Positions 38,872-47,426 of a stretch of 55,592 nucleotides of DNA are shown here, piece by piece. The translations under genes and the position numbers were made by a program. Below the pieces are notes generated by a model. It saw only the letters and a list, made by a program, of their open reading frames with translations. It was not told the DNA's origin and searched no databases. Source of the DNA: Allokutzneria sp. NRRL B-24872 (GTDB taxonomy: Bacteria > Actinomycetota > Actinomycetes > Mycobacteriales > Pseudonocardiaceae); contig NZ_MUMH01000053.1 of assembly GCF_002155965.1 (NCBI RefSeq), positions 1 through 55,592 of the forward strand, written 5' to 3'. The stretch's first letter is position 1; each line of letters begins with the position of its first letter.

Positions 38872-39378
38872 GTGACAGCCGCACCGGTCTCCCGCGACGT
38901 CACGGCGGTCCAGGGCTTCCGCGACCTGATGAGCGCCTTCCCCACCGGCGTCTCGGTCATCACCGCGCTCGACGCCGGCGGCGCGCCGCACGGCATGACC
39001 TGCACGTCGCTGACCAGCGTCGCGGCTGATCCACCGACCTTGCTGGTGTGCCTCAACCTGCGCAGCGGCACCCTCACCGCGGTCCGGGACAGTGGCGGCT
39101 TCGCGGTGAACCTGTTGCACACCAATGGAAAGCGGGCGGCGGAGCTGTTCTCCTCGGCGGCGCCGGAGCGCTTCACCCGCCTGCCGTGGCGGCCTTCGGC
39201 CCAGGTCGGCGCGCCGCTGCTGGTCGAGGACGCCTTCGCCACCGCGGAGTGCGTCGTCGCCGGACTGCACGTCGTGGAGGACCACGCGATCGTCATCGGC
39301 AGGGTCGTCGACATCGGCCAGCGCGAGGACGACCCGCTGCTCTACGGTTTCCGCGGCTTCTCCTCCTGGGAGCGCTGA
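38872..39378 (+). CDS. Flavin reductase, partner of the halogenase
   Basis: 168 aa, FMN-binding split-barrel flavin reductase family: FPTGVSVITALDAGG, TSLTSVAADPPTLLVCLN and FAVNLLHTNGKRAAELFS are the usual conserved blocks. It reduces free FAD with NAD(P)H for the adjacent halogenase. GTG start 4 bp after the halogenase stop, same transcript. It is the last gene that belongs to the cluster on context, followed by a hairpin terminator. Confidence 0.92.
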   Translation: MTAAPVSRDVTAVQGFRDLMSAFPTGVSVITALDAGGAPHGMTCTSLTSVAADPPTLLVCLNLRSGTLTAVRDSGGFAVNLLHTNGKRAAELFSSAAPERFTRLPWRPSAQVGAPLLVEDAFATAECVVAGLHVVEDHAIVIGRVVDIGQREDDPLLYGFRGFSSWER

Positions 39379-39390
39379 CACCGTTGCGCG

Positions 39391-39423
39391 CGAAGGGCTG
39401 GGGCCGCTGGTCTCAGCCCTTCG
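39391..39423. terminator. Hairpin terminator at the right end of the cluster
   Basis: Arms CGAAGGGCTG (39391-39400) and CAGCCCTTCG (39414-39423), a perfect 10-bp stem with a 13-nt loop, 13 bp after the flavin reductase stop. A second copy of the right arm (39430-39439) lies at the 3' end of the facing HxlR gene. No U-tract. Confidence 0.6.
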
Positions 39424-39428
39424 TCGTC

Positions 39429-39806
39429 TCAGCCCTTCGCCGCGTCGTAAGCCTTGCGCGCGTCCAACACCTCGGGCAGCCGGTCCTCGACGAACTGGAC
39501 GAGCGCGAACACCTTCTCCGCGGTCTCCGCGCCGAGCGGGGTCAGGCTGTACTCGACCTTCGGCGGGATCACCGGCTGGGCCTCGCGACGCACGAAACCG
39601 TCGCGCTCCAACGCCTGCAACGTCTGCGACAGCATCTTCTCGCTGATCCCGTCGACCTTGCGGCGCAACGCGTTGAACCGGAACGTGCCCTCGGTCAGCG
39701 CCACCATCGCCAGGATTCCCCAGCGCCCCGTGACGTGCTCCAGCGCGTCCCGCGACGGGCACGCCCGGTCGAAGACGTCGGCGAGCAGCTGCTGGTGGGC
39801 GTCCAT
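39429..39806 (-). CDS. HxlR-family (QorR/YodB-like) regulator
   Basis: 125-aa winged-helix repressor. N-terminal single Cys C16 in ACPSRDALEHVTGRW is the conserved redox-sensing position of QorR/YodB/HypR proteins; the helix-turn-helix segment is FNALRRKVDGISEKMLSQTL. The ATG at 39806 gives the family-length N-terminus; an upstream in-frame start at 39836 would add ten unmatched residues. It is divergent from a quinone oxidoreductase gene with an operator-like repeat between, the arrangement of qorR/qor2 in corynebacteria. It probably represses that gene and itself until oxidised by quinones or disulfide stress. It belongs to the flank, not the cluster. Confidence 0.86.
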   Translation of the reverse strand: MDAHQQLLADVFDRACPSRDALEHVTGRWGILAMVALTEGTFRFNALRRKVDGISEKMLSQTLQALERDGFVRREAQPVIPPKVEYSLTPLGAETAEKVFALVQFVEDRLPEVLDARKAYDAAKG

Positions 39807-39848
39807 GCCCTTGACAGTACCCCGCACGCAGCACAACCGAATGTGACA

Positions 39849-39886
39849 GTACTAACTAGAAGTTGGCGCTAACCAGAAGTTAGTAC
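39849..39886. promoter_or_regulatory. Operator-like repeats between hxlR and quinone oxidoreductase genes
   Basis: Inverted repeat GTACTAAC (39849-39856) and GTTAGTAC (39879-39886), plus two direct copies of TAACYAGAAGTT at 39853-39864 and 39870-39881, 17 bp apart. They sit in the 134-bp divergent gap, so they probably bind the HxlR regulator. Confidence 0.65.
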
Positions 39887-39940
39887 AAGCTCGGTGGTGA
39901 GCGCGGGACGGGCCCGCGCCGCACGGCGAGGAGACCTCCC

Positions 39941-40792
39941 ATGATCGTCATCACCGGAGCCACCGGCGGGCTCGGCGCACTGGTCGTCGAGTCCCTGCTC
40001 CAGCGCGTCCCCGCCGACCAGGTCGTCGCCGCCGTCCGCAACCCGGAGAAGGCCCAGGCGCTCGGCGTCCAGGCGCGCGCGGCCGACTACGGCGACCCGG
40101 CGAGCCTGGAGCGGGCCTTCGCCGGAGCCGACGTCGTCCTGCTGATCTCCGGCAACGAGTTCGGCAAGCGCGCCGAGCAGCACGCCAACGCGATCAAGGC
40201 CGCCGTGAAGGCGGGCGTCGGACGGATCGTCTACACCAGCGCCCCGTTCGCCGACTCGGGTCGGATGGTGCTTGCCGACGAGCACAAGGCCACAGAGGAG
40301 GCCCTGCTCGCGTCCGGCCTGACCTACACGATCCTGCGCAACGGCTGGTACCACGAGAACTACGCGCACGACATCGCGGGCGCGGTCGAATCAGGCGAGA
40401 TCAGCGGCAGTGCGGGCGAGGGCCGCGTGTCCAGCGCCGCGCGCGCCGACTACGCCGAAGCCGCCGCGGTCGTGCTCACCACCGACGGCCACGAGAACAA
40501 GATCTACGAGCTCTCCGGCGACACCGCGTGGTCCTTCGCCGAGCTGACCCAGGAGATCGCCCGCGTGTCCGGCAGAGCGGTGTCCTACCGGAACCTCACC
40601 ACCGAGGAGCACATCGCGCGGCTGGTCGGCGTGGGCTTCCCGGAGCCGGTCGCGGCGGTGTTCGCCGACGTGGACGCCAACATCGCCAAGGGCGGGGTCC
40701 TCGACCACACCCCCGGCGTGCTGAGCGCGCTCATCGGCCACCCGACGCGACCGGTCACCGACTACATCGCAGAGCTGCTCAAGGAGAAGTAG
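39941..40792 (+). CDS. NmrA/QorB-like NAD(P)H:quinone oxidoreductase
   Basis: 283 aa atypical SDR: Rossmann motif GATGGLG (6-12), then the QorB-like blocks LISGNEFGKRAEQHANAI and LRNGWYHENY. This family reduces quinones with NAD(P)H and lacks the classical Y-x-x-x-K catalytic pair. ATG 39941 with GAGGAG nearby upstream. It is divergent from the HxlR regulator, which suggests induction by quinones or electrophiles. Its stop is 1 bp from the stop of the facing HdeD-like gene. Confidence 0.85.
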   Translation: MIVITGATGGLGALVVESLLQRVPADQVVAAVRNPEKAQALGVQARAADYGDPASLERAFAGADVVLLISGNEFGKRAEQHANAIKAAVKAGVGRIVYTSAPFADSGRMVLADEHKATEEALLASGLTYTILRNGWYHENYAHDIAGAVESGEISGSAGEGRVSSAARADYAEAAAVVLTTDGHENKIYELSGDTAWSFAELTQEIARVSGRAVSYRNLTTEEHIARLVGVGFPEPVAAVFADVDANIAKGGVLDHTPGVLSALIGHPTRPVTDYIAELLKEK

Positions 40793-40793
40793 C

Positions 40794-41381
40794 TCAGAGC
40801 GCGGCGGTCGTGCCCTCGGCCAGCTCCGCCTCGGCGGCCAGGCGCTTGCCGATGGTGCGCAGCCTGATCCCGACCAGCGTGAGCACGATGCCCCACAGCA
40901 GCGCGAAGGCCGCGATCGTGACGACCAGCGCGATCGCGCCTTCGCCGGGGCTGATGAACAGCGCGAGGCCGAGCGCGAGGGACAGGCCGCCGCTGACGAA
41001 CAGCAGCCACTCCCTGGCGAGGACCTTGCGCAGCCGCCACGCGACACCGATCTGGAGCACGCCCGCCACCACCGACCACGCCGCGATCACGTAGAGCAAC
41101 GTGAGCGCGGTGATCTCCGGCAGGGCCACCGCCACGATGCCCGCCACCAGGCTCACCGCGCCGAGCAGCCCGGTCATCGCCCGGTCGGCGGACGGCGCCA
41201 CCTTGTCGGCGAGCGCCACCGCGACGGCCACCACGCCGTCGACGAACGCGTACACGCCGAACAGCGTCACCAGCGCCAACACCGTGATGCCCGGCCAGGC
41301 GAGCGCGACGACCCCGAACAGGATCGCGGCCACCCCGCGCACGACCACGAGCCACCATCGACGCAGCAGGAAATCACCCAT
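40794..41381 (-). CDS. HdeD-like (DUF308) membrane protein
   Basis: 195 aa, hydrophobic throughout, with about six membrane segments arranged as three repeated helix pairs, each with a LFGVVALAWPGIT-type turn. HdeD-family proteins are linked to acid or stress tolerance in other bacteria; the role here is not known. The ATG at 41381 gives the usual MGDFLLRRWW start; an in-frame start at 41417 would add a charged tail. It is divergent from the Cys-rich peptide gene, with a 16-bp palindrome between them. Confidence 0.8.
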   Translation of the reverse strand: MGDFLLRRWWLVVVRGVAAILFGVVALAWPGITVLALVTLFGVYAFVDGVVAVAVALADKVAPSADRAMTGLLGAVSLVAGIVAVALPEITALTLLYVIAAWSVVAGVLQIGVAWRLRKVLAREWLLFVSGGLSLALGLALFISPGEGAIALVVTIAAFALLWGIVLTLVGIRLRTIGKRLAAEAELAEGTTAAL

Positions 41382-41472
41382 GCGCTCATGGTCAACCCGG
41401 AGTGCTACCGCTGCCACTCGGAGTGCTCACCCCTCCAGGGGAAGGCTGTCAGTCGGGCGGCGGTGTCGACTC

Positions 41473-41488
41473 ATGCGTGATCACGCAT
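41473..41488. promoter_or_regulatory. Perfect 16-bp palindrome in divergent intergenic region
   Basis: ATGCGTGATCACGCAT is fully self-complementary. It lies between the HdeD-like gene (start 41381, minus) and the Cys-rich peptide gene (start 41534, plus), a place where an operator would control one or both. The regulator is not known. Confidence 0.55.
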
Positions 41489-41533
41489 ACCGTGGGTGCT
41501 TCCCGGGGCTCCCACGAGCGTGGAGGTAATGCG

Positions 41534-41617
41534 ATGGAAGAGATGTCGGCCGCTGGCGGCTGCAGCTGCTGCAGCAACTGCACGGGTCCAGGCTGTGGTT
41601 GCTGCGGCGGCTGCTAG
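41534..41617 (+). CDS. 27-residue peptide with eight cysteines
   Basis: Short gene, ATG 41534 with a strong GGAGGT at 41522-41527, stop TAG 41615-41617. The peptide has a seven-residue acidic/neutral start followed by two copies of C-x-C-C-x-x-C joined by TGPG; cysteines at 10, 12, 13, 16, 21, 23, 24 and 27, the last being the C-terminal residue. The repeat symmetry and density of Cys point to soft-metal binding (Zn or Cu(I)), like a minimal metallothionein; this is inference. I do not recognise a named family. No modifying enzyme lies beside it, so a RiPP precursor is less likely. A hairpin follows 19 bp after the stop, so it can be a monocistronic mRNA. Confidence 0.72.
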   Translation: MEEMSAAGGCSCCSNCTGPGCGCCGGC

Positions 41618-41635
41618 CCACTGACGCGAGTGGAC

Positions 41636-41673
41636 ACGGTGTGCCCGTCGACCTTCTACGGCGGGCACACCGT
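41636..41673. terminator. Bidirectional hairpin between Cys-rich peptide and lipoprotein genes
   Basis: Perfect 12-bp arms ACGGTGTGCCCG (41636-41647) and CGGGCACACCGT (41662-41673), 14-nt loop. It follows the Cys-rich gene and overlaps the 3' end of the facing lipoprotein gene (stop at 41656-41658). Confidence 0.75.
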
Positions 41674-43227
41674 CGCGTTCGCGGGCATCTTCCCGTCCAC
41701 CAGGTAGTCCTTCAGCGCGGTCGCGACGCACCCGCTGCCCGTCAGCGCCCCGTGCCCGTTGCTCTGCCAGGTCACCAGCGCCGCGCCGGGCAGCTGCTCC
41801 GCGGTCCGCTTCGTGCCCTCCGGCGGCGTCACCGGGTCCGCCGCGGTGTTCAGCACCACCATCGGCCCGGCGTTGGCCGCCCGCACCGGCGGCAGCGGCT
41901 GGCCAGGCACCGGCCACGGCCCGCACCACATCAGCCGCTGGCTGAACACCGGCCCGAACAGCGGGCTCCTGGCGCTCCACTCCTTGATCAGCTGAGCCGC
42001 GCGGTCCGGCGGGATGCGCACCGTCGTGTCGTTGCACGCGGTGATCATCGAGCCGTCGAAGCGCGCGCCCACCGTGCTCTTGTTCTTGATCACCGGCGCC
42101 AGCAGCGCCGCGACCGGCCCGGGATCACCCGATGCGGCCTTGGCCAGCGCGTCCCCGAGCGCGGGCCACGCCGAGCGCTCGCCCAACCCTTCGACCAGCG
42201 CGAACATCACCGAGCCGCTGGTGACCGCGAGCCCGTCGGAGCTGGTCAGCGACTTCTCGGCGAGCTTGGCGACCAGGTCGCTCACGGACTTCCGCGGATC
42301 GGAGCCCAGCGCGCACCCGCGCCGCACGCAGTCCGACGCGAACTCCGTGAACGTCGCTTCCGTCGCCGCGGCCCTCGCCTGCGCCAGCCCGATCCCGTCC
42401 GAGGTCGGATCGGGGGAGCCGTCCAGCACGAACCGCCCCGCCTTGTCGCCGAAGCGCTCGGCGTACACCGTCAGCACGCGCGAGCCCTCACCGCTGCCGA
42501 TCGCGTGCAGGTGCCGCATCCCCAGCAGCTCGCGGACCTTCTCCAGGTCCGAGGCCGTGCGCCAGGTGTCGTTCGCGGGCAGCTGCTCGTCCAGGTCGAG
42601 CATGCACTCCTGCGAGGCCTCCCGCGCGACCTCCAACAGCTCGTTGATCTTCGTCGCGTCCTTGGCCGTCGGGTCGAAGCCGATCAGCCGCTGCCGGATC
42701 GACTCCGGCACGCACTGCAGGTGCTCGGACTCGCCCGTGCCGCGCCGGTCCACGCCGACCAACGAGAAGGTGCCCAGCACCTCCGGCCCCAGCTGCTGCG
42801 CCAACCGCGCCGCGAACAACGTGCCCGGCTCGCCGTTGACGTCGTTCACCACGACCAGCGGCACCGGCCCGGTCCCGGCCTTCAGCACCGCGATCCGCGT
42901 CGTGCCCCGGCCCGGCCTGCTCGGCGAGTCCAACGTGTTGCTGACGCGCGCGCACTCGAAGCGCGTCGCCGACCCCGCCGCCGCGCCGAGCCGGAACCGC
43001 GTCTGGCTCGTGCAGTCCGACCAGCTCAGCTTCGCCCCCTCCGGCGCGCCGAGGGGCCGCACCGCCGCGGGCGGCTGCTTGCCGGGCGTCGGAGCGACCA
43101 CGGGCGGGGCGTCCCCGTCGTGCACCACCGCGGGCCGGTTCGACGGCCCCACCGTGCACGCGGCGCCGATCGTCGCCACCACCAGCGCGACCGCCGTGGC
43201 GCCGAAAGCGGCCCTACCTCGTGGCAC
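41656..43227 (-). CDS. Alpha/beta hydrolase-fold lipoprotein lacking the catalytic serine
   Basis: 523 aa, similar to Streptomyces SlpD/SlpE-type tripeptidyl aminopeptidases with a TAP-like C-terminus. A hydrophobic signal ends in TIGAAC, so C24 is the probable lipid-anchored Cys and the protein sits outside the membrane. The nucleophile elbow, normally G-x-S-x-G, reads G244-S-G-E-G248: the Ser position (246) is Gly. The oxyanion segment is also changed (NGEPG for GGPG). Asp (AADPVTPP) and His (SNGHGAL) are kept. GTG 43227 with GAGGGGG upstream; a longer frame from 43404 only translates intergenic repeats. It is likely a binding protein or an enzyme with altered chemistry. Confidence 0.78.
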   Translation of the reverse strand: MPRGRAAFGATAVALVVATIGAACTVGPSNRPAVVHDGDAPPVVAPTPGKQPPAAVRPLGAPEGAKLSWSDCTSQTRFRLGAAAGSATRFECARVSNTLDSPSRPGRGTTRIAVLKAGTGPVPLVVVNDVNGEPGTLFAARLAQQLGPEVLGTFSLVGVDRRGTGESEHLQCVPESIRQRLIGFDPTAKDATKINELLEVAREASQECMLDLDEQLPANDTWRTASDLEKVRELLGMRHLHAIGSGEGSRVLTVYAERFGDKAGRFVLDGSPDPTSDGIGLAQARAAATEATFTEFASDCVRRGCALGSDPRKSVSDLVAKLAEKSLTSSDGLAVTSGSVMFALVEGLGERSAWPALGDALAKAASGDPGPVAALLAPVIKNKSTVGARFDGSMITACNDTTVRIPPDRAAQLIKEWSARSPLFGPVFSQRLMWCGPWPVPGQPLPPVRAANAGPMVVLNTAADPVTPPEGTKRTAEQLPGAALVTWQSNGHGALTGSGCVATALKDYLVDGKMPANATVCPP

Positions 43228-43306
43228 GCCAAACCCCCTCGCTCCGCGAAACCCACGCAGCCTTTCACGCCCCCCGTGAACCCCAGGTGAGCGCCCCCGG
43301 TACGTG

Positions 43307-43493
43307 CTGAACGACTCGTTCAGTCCGCTCAACCACCTCAACGAGTCATTCACTCCGTTGAACGTGCTGAACGAGTCGTTCAGCCCCAACGACCCGTTCA
43401 CCACGCCCGAGCCCCCAACGACCCGTTCAATGCGTTCGAAGTACCCGAAAGACCCGTTGGGGCTCGCGCTAACGCCCTGAACGACTCATTCAG
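43307..43493. repeat. Array of seven 17-bp palindromes, mostly about 30 bp apart
   Basis: Units related to CTGAACGASTCGTTCAG start at 43307, 43337, 43367, 43385, 43414, 43445 and 43477. The spacings are 30, 30, 18, 29, 31 and 32 bp. The array fills the gap between the lipoprotein start and the hrpA stop. Units vary at the centre and outer bases but keep the AACGA/TCGTT or AACGA/CCGTT core. Confidence 0.85.
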
Positions 43494-43510
43494 GGCGTTG
43501 GGGGGGCGGC

Positions 43511-46500
43511 TCAGATCTGGTCCATGGCGCGGTAGATCCGCTTGTCGGAGACCGGGTACGGCGTGCCCAGCGTCTGCGCGAAGTAGCTGACCCGCAGCTC
43601 CTCGATCATCCACCGCACCCGCCGAACCTCCGGCAGGTCCGCGCCGACCTCCGCGACGAGCTCCCGGTACTCCTGCTCCACCGCGTGCACGGCGCGCATG
43701 GAATCCCCGTCCCGCTCGGCGTTGGTGCTGAGCTTCGCGATCCGCTGCTCGATCGCCTTGAGGTAGCGGGGGAGTTGCGGCAGCTGAGCAGATCCCGTCG
43801 CGGCCACGAAATCCGGACCGACCAAAGTGGACAGTTGAGCCCGGATGTCCGCCAGCGCCGCACGGGAAGCGGGGAAGTCGGGCGCGTCGGACAGCGCGCG
43901 CTGCACGGCCTGCCACGCGGCGACGACCTGCTGCACGTGCCCGAGCACGTCCATCATCACGTTGCCCAGCTCGGCGCGGACCTTGTGCCGCAACGCCCCG
44001 AAGCCCTCGGCGTTCCACGCGGGACCACCGGCACCGGCGACGATGTGGTCGACCGAGCACGCCGCGCAGTCGGCGAGCAGCGCGCCGACCCCACCGTGCG
44101 GACTGGAGCTCAGCGTCAGCTTGGCCTGGTTGGACAGCCGCCCGTGCACGAGCTTGATCGGCGACGGCGACCCGAGCAGCAGCAACCGCCGCGTGCCGAG
44201 CCACATCGCGCGCCGCTGCTCGTCCTCGGTCTCGAACATCCGCACCGCGACGCTCGTCCCCGCGTCGACCAGCGCCGGGTGGGCGGTGACCGCGTAACCC
44301 GCGCGCTGCTGGGTGAACGTCCTCGGCAGCTCGCCGATGGTCCAGTCGGTGAGCCCGCTGCGCTCCACCGCGTTGCCCGCCGTGGACAGCTCGCGCTGCA
44401 CCTTCGACTTCAACTGCCCCTTCAGCGCGCTCAGGTCCTTGTGCTCGGCGACCTTGGCGCCCTTCTCGTCGACCACCCGGAAGGTGACCTTGAGGTGATC
44501 CGGGACCTTGTCCAGCTCCCACGCGTCGGGCGCCACCGCGACCCCGCCCAGCGCCTGCAACTGCGTCTCCAGCTCGGCCAGCAGCAGCGCGCCAGAGGGT
44601 TTCAGCCGCGCCAGCAACGCGTTCACGTAGTCCGGGACCGGGACGAAGTTGCGCCGCAACGCCTTCGGCAGCGACTTCAGCAGCGCGGTCAGCAAGTCCT
44701 TGCGCAGACCGGGAACCTGCCAGCTGAACGGCTCCGGCTCCAGCTGGTTGAGCGCCGCGACCGGCACGTGCACCGTGACACCGTCCGCGTCGGTACCCGG
44801 TTCGAACTGGTAGGTCAGCTTCAGCCGCAGATCCCCGTAGTGCCACTCGTCGGGGTAGTCGGCGTCGCTGACCCCGCCGACGCGCTCGTTGATCAGCATC
44901 GAGCGGTCGAAGGTCAGCAGCTCCGGCTGCTCCCGCCGGGTCTTCTTCCACCAGGTGTCGAAGTGCCGCGCGGAGATCGCCTCGGCGCCGACCCGCTTGT
45001 CGTAGAACTCGAACAGCGTCTCGTCGTCGACGACGATGTCCCGCCGCCGCGCCCGGTGCTCCAGCTCCTCGACCTCGGCGAGCAGTTCCCTGTTGGTGTG
45101 GAAGAACTTGTGCCCGGTCTCCCAGTCACCCTCGACGAGCGCGTGCCGGATGAACAGCTCCCGGCACAGCTCCGGGTCGACCTTGCCGTAGTTCACCTTG
45201 CGACCGGCGACGATCGGGATGCCGTAGAGCGTGACGCGCTCCAGGGCCATCACCGCGCCCTGCTTGCGCTCCCAGTGCGGCTCGCTGTAGTTGCGCTTCA
45301 CCAGGTGCCCGGCCAGCTTCTCGATCCACTCCGGCTCGATCTTGGCGGCGACCCTGCCCCACAACCGCGTGGTCTCGACCAGCTCGGCCGCCATCACCCA
45401 CCTCGGCTGCTTCTTGAACAGCGCCGAGCCGGGGAAGACGGAGAACTTCGCGTTGCGCGCGCCGAAGTACTCGTTCTTGGCCGGGTCCTTCATGCCCACG
45501 TGCGAGAGCAGGCCCGCCAGCAGCGCCGTGTGCACCTTCAGCGGATCGGCGGGCTCGGAGTTGAGCGTGATCCCGAGCTGCTTGGCCACCTGGCGCAGCT
45601 GGCTGTCGATGTCCTGCCACTCCCGCACCCGCAGGTAGTTCAGGAACTCCGCCTTGCACAGCTTGCGGAACCTGTTGGAGGACAAGGCTTGCTGCTGCTC
45701 GCGCAGGTAGTTCCACAGGTTCAGGTAGGTGACGAAGTCCGAGTCCTTGTCGCGGAAGCGCGCGTGCTGCTGCGCCGCCGCCTCCTGCTTCTCCACCGGC
45801 CGCTCGCGCGGGTCCTGAATGGACAGAGCGGCCGCGATGATCATGACCTCGCGCGCGCAGCCGTTGTCCTCCGCCTCCAGCACCATCCGGCCAAGACGCG
45901 GGTCCACCGGGAGCTGAGCGAGCTTGCGCCCGATCGGCGTGAGCTTCTTCTCCTTGGTGTCCAAGGCGTTCAGCTCCTGCAACAGCTGCACGCCGTCGGA
46001 GATGTTGCGCTTGTCCGGCGGCTCCAGGAACGGGAACCCGGCGATGTCGCCGAGCCCGATCGAGGTCATCTGCAGGATCACCGAGGCGAGGTTCGTGCGC
46101 AGGATCTCCGGCTCGGTGAACTCCGGGCGGCTCTCGAAGTCCTCCTCGGAGTACAGCCGCACGCAGATGCCCTCCGACACGCGACCGCAGCGGCCCTTGC
46201 GCTGGTTCGCCGAAGCCTGCGAGATCGCCTCGATCGGCAGCCGCTGCACCTTCAACCGGTGGCTGTAGCGGGAGATCCGCGCGGTACCCGGGTCCACGAC
46301 GTACTTGATGCCCGGCACCGTCAGCGAGGTCTCCGCGACGTTGGTCGCCAGCACCACGCGGCGCCCCCGGTGCGACTGGAACACGCGGTGCTGCTCGGCG
46401 GCGGACAACCGCGCGTACAGCGGCAACACCTCGGTGTCGCGCAGGTCGAGCTTCTCCAGCGCCTCGGCGGTGTCGCGGATCTCCCGCTCGCCGCTGAGGA

Positions 46501-47386
46501 ACACGAGCACGTCGCCCGGCCCCTCCAGCGACAGCTCCTCCACGGCCTCGCAGATGCCCTGGATCTGGTCGAGGTCCTCCGCCTCCGGCGCGTCCGGGTC
46601 GGACAGCGGCCGGTAGCGGAGCTCCACCGGGTAGGTCCGGCCCGAGACCTCCACGATCGGCGCGTCCCCGAAGTGCCGCGAGAAGCGCTCCGGGTCGATC
46701 GTCGCCGAGGTGATGATGATCTTGAGGTCCGGGCGGCGCGGCAGCAGCTGCTTCAGGTAGCCCAGGATGAAGTCGATGTTGAGGCTGCGCTCGTGCGCCT
46801 CGTCGATGATCAGCGTGTCGTACTGGTGCAGCTGCCGGTCGTTCTGCAGCTCCGCCAGCAGGATGCCGTCGGTCATCAGCTTGACCAGCGTGTTGTCGCT
46901 GCCCTGGTCGGTGAAGCGGACCTTGTAGCCCACCACGTCGCCGACCTCGCCGCCCAGCTCCTCGGCGACCCGCTCCGAGACCGTGCGCGCGGCGATCCGG
47001 CGCGGCTGCGTGTGCCCGATCAGCCCCCGCACCCCGCGCCCGAGCTCCAGGCAGATCTTCGGGATCTGGGTGGTCTTGCCGGAGCCGGTCTCCCCGGCCA
47101 CGATCACCACCTGGTGGTCCCGGATCGCTTCCAGGATCTCGTCCTTGCGCTGGCTGACCGGCAGCTGCTCGGGATAGGAGATCGTCGGGACCGCCGCGCG
47201 CCGTTGGACGACGCGCAGCTCGGCCTTCTCCACTTCGGCGGAGAGGCGTTCGACCAGCCCCTGGCGGTCCTTCGCCCGGCGGGCCCCGTCGAGTCGACGG
47301 CGGAGGCGGCGCTCGTCGCGGAGCATCACCTCGGAAAGACGATCTGCCAGGGCTGTCAGCGGAGACTTCGTGACCGGTGTTCCCAT
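43511..47386 (-). CDS. hrpA: ATP-dependent RNA helicase HrpA (DEAH box)
   Basis: 1291 aa, full family length. Walker A GETGSGKT (98-105), DEAH (195-198), SAT (227-229), QRKGRCGR (motif VI), followed by the HA2 and OB-like regions and the long C-terminal HrpA extension. It remodels RNA/RNP using NTP hydrolysis and acts in mRNA and ribosome metabolism. ATG at 47386 with a weak AGGG upstream. It is transcribed the same way as the DNA ligase gene upstream, with a 40-bp gap, so the two may share a message. Housekeeping; not linked to the peptide cluster. Confidence 0.95.
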   Translation of the reverse strand: MGTPVTKSPLTALADRLSEVMLRDERRLRRRLDGARRAKDRQGLVERLSAEVEKAELRVVQRRAAVPTISYPEQLPVSQRKDEILEAIRDHQVVIVAGETGSGKTTQIPKICLELGRGVRGLIGHTQPRRIAARTVSERVAEELGGEVGDVVGYKVRFTDQGSDNTLVKLMTDGILLAELQNDRQLHQYDTLIIDEAHERSLNIDFILGYLKQLLPRRPDLKIIITSATIDPERFSRHFGDAPIVEVSGRTYPVELRYRPLSDPDAPEAEDLDQIQGICEAVEELSLEGPGDVLVFLSGEREIRDTAEALEKLDLRDTEVLPLYARLSAAEQHRVFQSHRGRRVVLATNVAETSLTVPGIKYVVDPGTARISRYSHRLKVQRLPIEAISQASANQRKGRCGRVSEGICVRLYSEEDFESRPEFTEPEILRTNLASVILQMTSIGLGDIAGFPFLEPPDKRNISDGVQLLQELNALDTKEKKLTPIGRKLAQLPVDPRLGRMVLEAEDNGCAREVMIIAAALSIQDPRERPVEKQEAAAQQHARFRDKDSDFVTYLNLWNYLREQQQALSSNRFRKLCKAEFLNYLRVREWQDIDSQLRQVAKQLGITLNSEPADPLKVHTALLAGLLSHVGMKDPAKNEYFGARNAKFSVFPGSALFKKQPRWVMAAELVETTRLWGRVAAKIEPEWIEKLAGHLVKRNYSEPHWERKQGAVMALERVTLYGIPIVAGRKVNYGKVDPELCRELFIRHALVEGDWETGHKFFHTNRELLAEVEELEHRARRRDIVVDDETLFEFYDKRVGAEAISARHFDTWWKKTRREQPELLTFDRSMLINERVGGVSDADYPDEWHYGDLRLKLTYQFEPGTDADGVTVHVPVAALNQLEPEPFSWQVPGLRKDLLTALLKSLPKALRRNFVPVPDYVNALLARLKPSGALLLAELETQLQALGGVAVAPDAWELDKVPDHLKVTFRVVDEKGAKVAEHKDLSALKGQLKSKVQRELSTAGNAVERSGLTDWTIGELPRTFTQQRAGYAVTAHPALVDAGTSVAVRMFETEDEQRRAMWLGTRRLLLLGSPSPIKLVHGRLSNQAKLTLSSSPHGGVGALLADCAACSVDHIVAGAGGPAWNAEGFGALRHKVRAELGNVMMDVLGHVQQVVAAWQAVQRALSDAPDFPASRAALADIRAQLSTLVGPDFVAATGSAQLPQLPRYLKAIEQRIAKLSTNAERDGDSMRAVHAVEQEYRELVAEVGADLPEVRRVRWMIEELRVSYFAQTLGTPYPVSDKRIYRAMDQI

Positions 47387-47426
47387 CGCCCTACCAGGAT
47401 AGGTCCCCGCCGCGCCTCAATTTCCG

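Noticed and set aside
43228-43404. Longer N-terminus for the lipoprotein, starting at 43404
   Set aside because: The extra 59 residues only translate the palindrome repeats (NDSF/NESF patterns), and a lipoprotein signal with its own ribosome site begins at 43227.
43307-43493. CRISPR array
   Set aside because: Units are palindromic, variable and 18-32 bp apart. There are no constant repeats with unique spacers and no cas genes.
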